Origin: Castellaniella daejeonensis
GTDB lineage: Bacteria > Pseudomonadota > Gammaproteobacteria > Burkholderiales > Burkholderiaceae_B
Assembly: GCF_039523555.1 (NCBI RefSeq)
Contig: NZ_BAAAFN010000009.1
Span: 1-64,000, forward strand
Length of the DNA stretch: 64,000 bases
Direction of reading: 5' to 3'
In this document: piece by piece, positions 58,022 through 64,000 of the stretch
Layout of the letters: each line of letters begins with the position of its first letter
How positions within the stretch are numbered: position 1 is the first letter of the stretch
Position numbers and translations under genes: made by a program
Notes under the pieces: model-generated
Databases searched by the model: none
What the model saw: only the letters and a program-made list of their open reading frames with translations
What the model was told of the DNA's origin: nothing

Positions 58022-59248
58022 CTATCCTATTTTCAAACCGCAGGCTTCGACCAACGCCTGCCAGCGTGCCGGATCCCGCAGCCGCAGGCGCATGTCCCGG
58101 CCCAGCTGCAGGACGTCGAGGAATTCGTACCGGTAGGCCTGGTCCAGGCTGGCCACGGGCGTGGGCAGTGCCGCCAGGCTCTGGCCGTCGCCCAGGACGC
58201 TGGGCGCCAGATAGCTCACCCATTCGTCGACCAGCCGGGCCTGGACCAGCGCCCCCTGCAAGCGGGCGCCGGCCTCGACGTGGACCTCGTTGATTTCGTG
58301 GTCTCCCAGCCAGCGCACCAGGGCCTGCAGGGACAGGCCGCCGTATTCGTCGGCGGGCAGCACGATGACGCGCACGTTGCGGGCCGCCAGGCGGGCTGCC
58401 TTGCCCGCATCGGGGCGCGTGGTGAAGACCCACACCGGATCGCCGTTGATGATCCGGGCCTGCTCGCCCAGCACGAATTGCGTGTCCAGCACGGCGCGGA
58501 CCGGCTGACGCGGCGTCTCGACCGCACGCACATCCAGCATGGGGTCGTCGGCCAGCACCGTGCCGATGCCGGTCAGCACCATGCAGGCCCTGGCACGCCA
58601 GCGGTGCCCGTCGTCGCGGGCGGCATCCCCCGTGATCCACTGCGAGCGCCCGTCGGGCAAGGCCATGCGCCCGTCGAAGGACGACGCCGACTTCAGCCAA
58701 AGCCAGGGCGTGCCGCGCGTCATCCTGGCGCAAAAGCCGGGATTCTGGGCCAGGACGTCTTCGGCGAACAGGCCCACGTCGACCTGGATGCCGGCGGCGC
58801 GCAGACGTTCGATTCCGCGGCCAGCCACCTTGGGATTGGGATCCTGGAGCCCGACCACGACCCGGGCAACGCCCGCCGCGACCAGCGCATCGGCGCACGG
58901 CGGCGTGCGGCCCGTATGGCTGCAGGGTTCCAGGGTGACGTAGGCCGTGGCGCCACGCACGTCCACCCCCAGGAGTGCGGCCTCGTGCAGGGCCTGGGCC
59001 TCGGCGTGGCGGCCGCCCGCCCGCTGGGTGCTGCCTTCGGCCAGCCAGCGGCCGTCGCGCACCAGCACGCAGCCGACGCGCGGGTTGGGGCTGCTGACGA
59101 ACTGCGCCTGCTCGGCCACCCGGAGGGCGCGCCGCATCCAGCGATGATCCTCGGTGGACGGGAAAGCCCCCCCGCGATGCGCTTGCGGCACGCCGCCCGC
59201 TGCGTCGGGGCGGCCCGGCAAATCAAGGGAAGAATCAGTCCTTGTCAT
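58022..59248 (-). CDS. ribD: Bifunctional riboflavin deaminase-reductase RibD
   Basis: A 408-residue fusion. The N-terminal cytidine-deaminase-like domain has GGRHAEAQALHEA and TLEPCSHTGRTPPCADALV (zinc His/Cys/Cys). The C-terminal reductase has WLWLKSASSFDGRMA and SQWITGDAARDDGHRWRARA. Together they perform the second and third steps of the riboflavin pathway. I chose 59248 (MTRTDSSLDL), 11 residues inside the nrdR coding end; the true start is uncertain, and about 40 N-terminal residues precede the usual RibD opening near MRRALRVAEQAQ. Confidence 0.9.
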   Translation of the reverse strand: MTRTDSSLDLPGRPDAAGGVPQAHRGGAFPSTEDHRWMRRALRVAEQAQFVSSPNPRVGCVLVRDGRWLAEGSTQRAGGRHAEAQALHEAALLGVDVRGATAYVTLEPCSHTGRTPPCADALVAAGVARVVVGLQDPNPKVAGRGIERLRAAGIQVDVGLFAEDVLAQNPGFCARMTRGTPWLWLKSASSFDGRMALPDGRSQWITGDAARDDGHRWRARACMVLTGIGTVLADDPMLDVRAVETPRQPVRAVLDTQFVLGEQARIINGDPVWVFTTRPDAGKAARLAARNVRVIVLPADEYGGLSLQALVRWLGDHEINEVHVEAGARLQGALVQARLVDEWVSYLAPSVLGDGQSLAALPTPVASLDQAYRYEFLDVLQLGRDMRLRLRDPARWQALVEACGLKIG

Positions 59249-59708
59249 CGGCATCGTCCGCGCGGCGGAATTCGTCGATCGCATGGACGAATTCACGGAT
59301 GTTCTCGAAACTGCGGTAGACCGAGGCGAAGCGCACATACGCCACCGGATCGAGCTGGCGCAATTCGGACATGACCAGCTCGCCGATGTAATCCGATGGA
59401 ACCTCGCGACGGCCGCTGGTGAGAAGGCGTTCCTGGACGCGCGCGGCGGCCGCATCCACCGCCGAGGCGCTGACCGGGCGCTTGCGCAGCGCCAGGGCCA
59501 TGCTGTCGCGCAACTTGGCCGGATCGAAATCGACCCGGGTGCCGTTGCGCTTGACGATGGCGGGCATCATCAGGTCGACCCGCTCGTAGGTGGTGAAACG
59601 GCGATCGCATGCCGTACAGCGTCGGCGGCGCCGGATCGTGTCACCTTCCTCGGAGACCCGGGAATCCACGACCTGCGTATCGGCACAACTGCAGAACGGA
59701 CACTTCAT
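59235..59708 (-). CDS. nrdR: Transcriptional repressor NrdR
   Basis: A 157-residue repressor. The zinc ribbon MKCPFCSCADTQVVDSR and RRRRRCTACDRRFTTYERV is followed by an ATP-cone domain (VKRNGTRVDFDPAKLRDSMALALRKRPVS). NrdR senses nucleotide pools and represses ribonucleotide reductase genes in other bacteria. A hairpin (59717-59736) lies just upstream of its weak ribosome site. It is between glyA and ribD as in many Proteobacteria. Confidence 0.95.
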   Translation of the reverse strand: MKCPFCSCADTQVVDSRVSEEGDTIRRRRRCTACDRRFTTYERVDLMMPAIVKRNGTRVDFDPAKLRDSMALALRKRPVSASAVDAAAARVQERLLTSGRREVPSDYIGELVMSELRQLDPVAYVRFASVYRSFENIREFVHAIDEFRRADDADDKD

Positions 59709-59716
59709 CTGCGCTG

Positions 59717-59736
59717 CGGGCGCCCGCAGGCGCCCG
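59717..59736 (-). promoter_or_regulatory. Intercistronic hairpin between glyA and nrdR
   Basis: CGGGCGCC (59717-59724) pairs with 59729-59736 around CGCA. It begins 11 bases after the glyA stop and ends eight bases before the nrdR ATG, on top of the place where a ribosome site should be. It may lower nrdR translation or partly end the glyA message. Confidence 0.5.
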
Positions 59737-59747
59737 TTCCGGTTGGT

Positions 59748-60992
59748 TTAACGATAGACCGGCAAGCGCGCGGTCAGCTCGTTGACCCGTGCGCGCACCC
59801 GGGCGATGTTGTCGGCATCGTTCGGATTGTCGAGCACATCCGCGATCAGGTTGCCGGTGAGTTCGGCTTCGGCTTCCTTGAAGCCGCGCGTGGTCATGGC
59901 CGGCGTGCCTAGGCGGATGCCGCTGGTGACGAAGGGCTTTTCCGGGTCGTTCGGGATGGCGTTCTTGTTGACCGTGATGTGGGCCTGGCCCAGGACCGCC
60001 TCGGCGGCCTTGCCGGTGATGCCCTTGGCACGCAGGTCGACCAGCATCACGTGGCTTTCGGTGCGGCCCGACACGATGCGCAGGCCGCGCTTGACCAGGG
60101 TGTCGGCCAGCACGCGGGCATTGGCCGCCACCTGGGCGGCATAGGCCTTGAATTCGGGCTGCAGGGCTTCGCCGAAGGCCACGGCCTTGGCGGCGATGAC
60201 GTGCATCAGCGGACCGCCCTGGATGCCCGGGAAGATGGCGGAATTGATGGCCTTTTCGAATTCGGCCTTCATCATGATCACGCCGCCGCGCGGACCGCGC
60301 AGGGATTTGTGCGTGGTCGAGGTGACGAAATCGGCATGCGGCACGGGGTTCGGGTAGACGCCGCCGGCCACCAGGCCCGCATAGTGGGCGATGTCCACCA
60401 TGAACAGGGCGCCGTTGTCGTGGGCGATGCGCGCCATGCGTTCGAAGTCGATGCGCAGCGAATAGGCCGAGGCACCGCCGACGATCAGCTTTGGCTTGAG
60501 AGTGCGCGCGAGTTCCTCGAGCTTGTCGTAGTCCAGGACTTCGTTGGCGTCCAGGCCGTAGGAATGGAAGTCGTACAGCTTGCCGGAAGCATTCACCGGC
60601 GAACCGTGCGTCAGGTGGCCGCCTTCGGCCAGGCTCATGCCCAGCACGGTATCGCCCGGCTTGAGCACGGCCATGTACACGCCCTGGTTGGCCTGGGAAC
60701 CGGAATTCGGCTGCACGTTGGCGGCCTCGGCGCCGAAGATCGCCTTCAGGCGGTCGATGGCCAGCTGTTCGACCACATCCACGTATTCGCAACCGCCGTA
60801 ATAGCGCTTGCCGGGATAGCCTTCGGCGTACTTGTTGGTCAGCTGCGTGCCCTGGGCCTGCATGACGGCCGGGCTGGCATAGTTTTCCGAGGCGATCAGC
60901 TCGATGTGCTGTTCCTGGCGGGCGTTTTCCTGCTGAATGGCGGCCCAGATGTCCGGGTCGGCCTGATCGAGGGTGCGGGAACGGTCAAACAT
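59748..60992 (-). CDS. glyA: Serine hydroxymethyltransferase
   Basis: A 414-residue PLP enzyme linking serine, glycine and one-carbon units. The PLP lysine lies in DFVTSTTHKSLRGPRGG. IELIASENYASPAVMQAQGT and NKYAEGYPGKRYYGGCEYVD are the conserved N-terminal blocks. First gene of the glyA-nrdR-ribD-ribE series on the minus strand. Confidence 0.97.
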   Translation of the reverse strand: MFDRSRTLDQADPDIWAAIQQENARQEQHIELIASENYASPAVMQAQGTQLTNKYAEGYPGKRYYGGCEYVDVVEQLAIDRLKAIFGAEAANVQPNSGSQANQGVYMAVLKPGDTVLGMSLAEGGHLTHGSPVNASGKLYDFHSYGLDANEVLDYDKLEELARTLKPKLIVGGASAYSLRIDFERMARIAHDNGALFMVDIAHYAGLVAGGVYPNPVPHADFVTSTTHKSLRGPRGGVIMMKAEFEKAINSAIFPGIQGGPLMHVIAAKAVAFGEALQPEFKAYAAQVAANARVLADTLVKRGLRIVSGRTESHVMLVDLRAKGITGKAAEAVLGQAHITVNKNAIPNDPEKPFVTSGIRLGTPAMTTRGFKEAEAELTGNLIADVLDNPNDADNIARVRARVNELTARLPVYR

Positions 60993-61084
60993 GGGAAGTA
61001 ATAGTCCTGGAGGCAGAAAGATCAGAAAGATCGGGGAAATCGGGTCATTCTAGCGCGAACCCCCGCCAGCCTACATGCATGCGC

Positions 61085-61717
61085 CTACAGGGCGTGCAGG
61101 CGGGGATTCAGGGTGTAGGTTCCGGTCAGGGACGCCTGGGCCAGCACGTGGCCGCGCATGGCCTCCAGGGCCTGCGCGCCGGTGAAGCGGCCGGACACGC
61201 CCAGCTCGGCGACATCCAGCGCGTAGACCGTGAAGACGTAGCGGTGGACGAGCGCGTCGTTCCAGGGCGGGCAGGGGCCGTCGTAGCCGAAATAATCGCC
61301 GTTCATGTCGCGGTCGGACGCGAACCAGCCGGTGTAGTCGTTCAGGCCCTGGCGCGTGCCGTCCAGGGCCAGGGGGCCGGCCTTGCCGCGCGGGGTGATG
61401 CCGTTGGAATAGTCACCCTCGGCGATGGCGCGCGTATCGGGCGACACGTCGACCAGGACCCAGTGGAAGAAGTCGGTGCGCGGCAGGTCGGCCGGGACTT
61501 CGCGGCCTTCCTGGTTGACGTCGTCGGGCCGCGTCGGCACGTCGGGATCGACGCACAGAACCGCGAAGGACCGCGTGCCATCGGGCACGTCGGACCAGGC
61601 CAGGTGCGGGTTGCGGTTGCCGGCCAGGGTGACGTGGGTTTGCGGATCGACCCGCGCGAAGGCGTTGCGTTCGGGAATGACCCCCTGGTCGGGGAAGGAT
61701 TCGCTGTGCAGTTTCAT
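61085..61717 (-). CDS. YbhB/YbcL-type PEBP-family protein
   Basis: A 210-residue phosphatidylethanolamine-binding-protein homologue. Family segments are NPHLAWSDVPDGTRSFAVLCVDPDVPTRP, DFFHWVLVDVSPDTRAIAEGD, DYFGYDGPCPPWNDALVHRYVFTVYALD. The bacterial YbhB group has no certain enzyme activity. It lies 25 bases after tyrS on the same strand. Confidence 0.9.
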   Translation of the reverse strand: MKLHSESFPDQGVIPERNAFARVDPQTHVTLAGNRNPHLAWSDVPDGTRSFAVLCVDPDVPTRPDDVNQEGREVPADLPRTDFFHWVLVDVSPDTRAIAEGDYSNGITPRGKAGPLALDGTRQGLNDYTGWFASDRDMNGDYFGYDGPCPPWNDALVHRYVFTVYALDVAELGVSGRFTGAQALEAMRGHVLAQASLTGTYTLNPRLHAL

Positions 61718-61742
61718 GGGGTCCTCCGTGGGTGCCTCGGGC

Positions 61743-62969
61743 TCAGGTCAGCGTGACCCGAGCGAACTTGCGTTTGCCGACCTGCATGACATAGGTGCCT
61801 GCCGGCAGCAGCAGGGATTTGTCTTCGATGCGGTCGCCATCGATGCGCACGCCGCCCTGCTCGATATTGCGCTGCGCTTCGGATGCCGAAGCCGCCAGCC
61901 CCGATTCGCGCAGCACCTTCAGGATGCCCATGGGCGCGGCGCCGGCGGTGATTTCGGGCATGTCGTCGGGGATCGCGCCGTCGCGGAACCGGGCATTGAA
62001 CTGCTCCAGGGCGCGCTCGCCCGCACCGGCGCCATGGAACCGGTCGACGATCTCGCGGGCCAGCAGGACCTTGGCGTCGCGCGGATTGCGCCCGGCCGAG
62101 ACTTCTGCCTGCAAGGCGCCGATTTCCTGCAGGGACTTGAAGGACAGCAGCTCGAAATAGCGCCACATCAGCGTGTCGGAGATCGACATCAGCTTGCCGA
62201 ACATGGAGTCGGGCGACTCGGTGATGCCGATGTAGTTGCCCTTGGACTTGGACATCTTCTCGACCCCGTCGGTGCCTTCCAGCAGCGGCATCGTCAGGAC
62301 GCACTGGGGTTCCTGGCCGTATTCCTTCTGCAGTTCCCGGCCCACCAGCAGGTTGAATTTCTGGTCGGTGCCGCCGAGCTCGAGATCGGCCTTCAGGGCC
62401 ACGGAATCGTAGCCCTGCAGCAGCGGATACAGGAATTCATGCACGGAGATCGGCACACCGCCCTTGAAGCGGCGGGTGAAGTCGTCGCGTTCCATCATGC
62501 GGGCGACGGTGTAGCGCGAGGCCAGCTGGATCAGGCCGCGGGTGCCGAGCGGATCGCACCATTCGGAGTTGTAGCGGATCTCGGTGCGGTCGGGGTCCAG
62601 CACCAGGCTGGCCTGGGCGTAGTAGGTCTTGGCGTTTTCGCGGATCTGCTCGGGCGTGAGCGGCGGGCGGGTGGCGTTGCGACCGCTGGGGTCGCCGATC
62701 TGCGCGGTGAAGTCACCGATCAGGAAGATCACGGTATGGCCCAGATCCTGCAGCTGGCGCATCTTGTTGAGCACCACGGTATGGCCCAGGTGGATGTCGG
62801 GCGCGGTGGGGTCCAGGCCGAGCTTGATGCGCAGGGGCGTGCCGCTTGCGCGGCTGCGCGCCAGTTTGGTGGCGAATTCGGAAACGACGAGCAATTCGTC
62901 GCAACCCCGCTGGGCCACGCGCAGATCTTCGGCGATCCGGGGGTCGACGGGGTCGGAGGGGGACGACAT
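61743..62969 (-). CDS. tyrS: Tyrosyl-tRNA synthetase
   Basis: A 408-residue class Ic synthetase. The start at 62969 (MSSPSDPVDPRIAEDLRV) is preferred over a longer frame reaching 63176. The HIGH-like signature is DIHLGHTVVLNKM; the KMSKS motif is VEKMSKSKGNYIGI. A C-terminal S4 domain (about 340-405, GGVRIDGDRIEDKSLLLPAGTYVMQVGKRKFARVTL) is present. It belongs to the TyrRZ-type of about 400 residues common in Proteobacteria. Transcribed divergently from the peptidase gene. Confidence 0.96.
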   Translation of the reverse strand: MSSPSDPVDPRIAEDLRVAQRGCDELLVVSEFATKLARSRASGTPLRIKLGLDPTAPDIHLGHTVVLNKMRQLQDLGHTVIFLIGDFTAQIGDPSGRNATRPPLTPEQIRENAKTYYAQASLVLDPDRTEIRYNSEWCDPLGTRGLIQLASRYTVARMMERDDFTRRFKGGVPISVHEFLYPLLQGYDSVALKADLELGGTDQKFNLLVGRELQKEYGQEPQCVLTMPLLEGTDGVEKMSKSKGNYIGITESPDSMFGKLMSISDTLMWRYFELLSFKSLQEIGALQAEVSAGRNPRDAKVLLAREIVDRFHGAGAGERALEQFNARFRDGAIPDDMPEITAGAAPMGILKVLRESGLAASASEAQRNIEQGGVRIDGDRIEDKSLLLPAGTYVMQVGKRKFARVTLT

Positions 62970-63159
62970 GATATACGCTTTTACCAGAGAAAAATGAAAA
63001 ACTGCTCGAAAAAACGACAGGTATGCGCTAGCATAACGTGCCATCGCAGCTTCTGTACAACACATTCGACGCCAATCCGGGCGGCGGGGTCTCATGTTAG
63101 CAGAACCCCTCTCTCGCCCAGGATGCGCACAGCCCGAATCCACCGGACCCATTCCACCC

Positions 63160-64000
63160 ATGATGCCTGAGGCCACCCCGCAACAACGCCGCCATCACGT
63201 CACCCGCAGTCTGTTGTTCGCCGCCGGCGGCCTGTTCCTGACTGCCGCTGCACTGGCCGTCGTCCAGCCTTCCACGCCTCCCGAACCCATCTTCCAGGCC
63301 CGCCAGACGCTCGACCTGCCGCCCCAGCATGTCGCGGGCGACCAAAAGGCCGCGCCCTACATCGCCTCGACCCGCATCCGCCGCGGCGACACGGTGTCCG
63401 ACCTGCTGAACCGCCTGGGGGTGCACGAAGACGGCCTGCTGGCCTTCCTGACGCACGACGAGCGGGCACGGTCCATCTACAAGCTCTACCCCGGCCGCAC
63501 CGTGCAGGCCGCCCTGGACGAACAGGGCCGGATGGTGTGGCTGCGCTATACCCATACGCCGGGCACCACCGAAAAATCCGGCCTCGTTTCCGCCTGGCTC
63601 GAAGTCCGGCCCGCCGACGGTGGTTTCTCCGCCCAGGAACGCACCACCGCCGCCATCCGCGAAACCCGCATCGCCGAAGGCGAAATCACCAGCTCCCTGT
63701 TCGGCGCTGCCGACCAGGCCCAGATCCCGGATGCGATCACCATGGAAATGGTGGACATCCTGGGCAGCCGCATCGACTTCCTGAAAGACCTGCGCAAGGG
63801 CGACCGTTTCCGCATCGTCTACGACGCCTACATGCACGACGGCGAAGAAGTCGGCACCGGCCACATCCGCGCGCTGGAATTCATCAACCGCGGCAAGACC
63901 TACAGCGCCGTCTGGTTCCAGAAAGGCCAGGAATCCGGCGGCTACTACGATTTCTCGGGAGCCAGCCTGAAAGGCGCCTTCCTGCGCACCGCCATCAAGT
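63160..64000 (+). CDS. M23-family (LytM/OapA-like) cell-wall peptidase, N-terminal part (partial)
   Basis: The frame is open from ATG 63160 to the window end, giving at least 280 residues. An N-terminal membrane anchor (HHVTRSLLFAAGGLFLTAAALAVV) is followed by a periplasmic region with a LysM-like/OapA segment (STRIRRGDTVSDLLNRLGVHEDGLLAFLTHDERARSIYKLYPGRTVQA) and the domain that precedes the M23 fold in such proteins (EGEITSSLFGAADQAQIPDAITMEMVDILGSRIDFLKDLRKGDRFRIVYD). The zinc peptidase domain would lie beyond the window. An in-frame ATG at 63094 would add 22 residues without a better ribosome site. Confidence 0.85.
   Translation, partial: MMPEATPQQRRHHVTRSLLFAAGGLFLTAAALAVVQPSTPPEPIFQARQTLDLPPQHVAGDQKAAPYIASTRIRRGDTVSDLLNRLGVHEDGLLAFLTHDERARSIYKLYPGRTVQAALDEQGRMVWLRYTHTPGTTEKSGLVSAWLEVRPADGGFSAQERTTAAIRETRIAEGEITSSLFGAADQAQIPDAITMEMVDILGSRIDFLKDLRKGDRFRIVYDAYMHDGEEVGTGHIRALEFINRGKTYSAVWFQKGQESGGYYDFSGASLKGAFLRTAIK

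Noticed and set aside
60993..61084. Glycine riboswitch in front of glyA
   Set aside because: The 92-base gap is too short for the tandem glycine aptamers and shows no matching pairing.

Overview
The window is about 66% GC with dense, short-spaced operons. Gene content (rpe-gph-trpE, glyA-nrdR-ribD-ribE, a complete F-type ATP synthase operon, a DUF4148 protein, TRAP transport, poly-N-acetylglucosamine export) points to a betaproteobacterium of the order Burkholderiales, most likely an Alcaligenaceae relative of Bordetella, Achromobacter or Castellaniella. The genus cannot be fixed from sequence reading alone.

Layout. 1-5.3 kb: tail of a chemotaxis receptor, an orphan amino-acid-type binding protein, a tandem array of REP-like palindromes, then dsbC, a UbiH-type hydroxylase and mltA on the minus strand. 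5.4-8.7 kb: rpe, gph, a Trp-rich leader peptide and trpE. 8.7-19.3 kb: an inserted catabolic block on the minus strand, made of lldR-lldD and a seven-gene sugar-acid operon (FAH-family dehydratase, TRAP dctQMP, IlvD/Edd dehydratase, FAD-linked oxidase, IclR regulator) with AT-rich palindromic operators in front. 19.4-24 kb: a second Trp leader peptide, trpGDC, a HIT protein and an AroP-like aromatic amino acid permease. 24.1-31.5 kb: atpIBEFHAGDC on the minus strand.

31.7-43.6 kb is a biofilm-matrix locus. It holds curli secretion and fibre genes (csgE, F, G, B-like, A-like, C/H-like), the complete pgaABCD operon for poly-beta-1,6-N-acetylglucosamine, a CsgD-like regulator with a degenerate receiver, and a bcsR-bcsQ pair of the cellulose-synthase regulatory type with no cellulose synthase in the window. 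43.7-50.1 kb is housekeeping: enoyl-CoA hydratase, M61 peptidase, folB, ttcA, DUF4105, LysR, DUF4148. At 50.3-51.6 kb lies an intact ISL3-family insertion sequence with an 8-bp target duplication and an orphan copy of its right end alongside. 51.6-64 kb: tRNA-Val, dnaQ, rnhA, a methyltransferase, gloB, mltD, fabI, tRNA-Ser, ribE-ribD-nrdR-glyA, a PEBP protein, tyrS and the start of an M23-type peptidase.

The most noteworthy points are: two separate Trp-codon leader peptides, one per half of the split trp pathway, the second apparently on a leaderless transcript; the combined curli/PNAG locus with orphan BcsR-BcsQ; substitutions in the CsgG pore constriction; and curlin built from two alternating repeat types.
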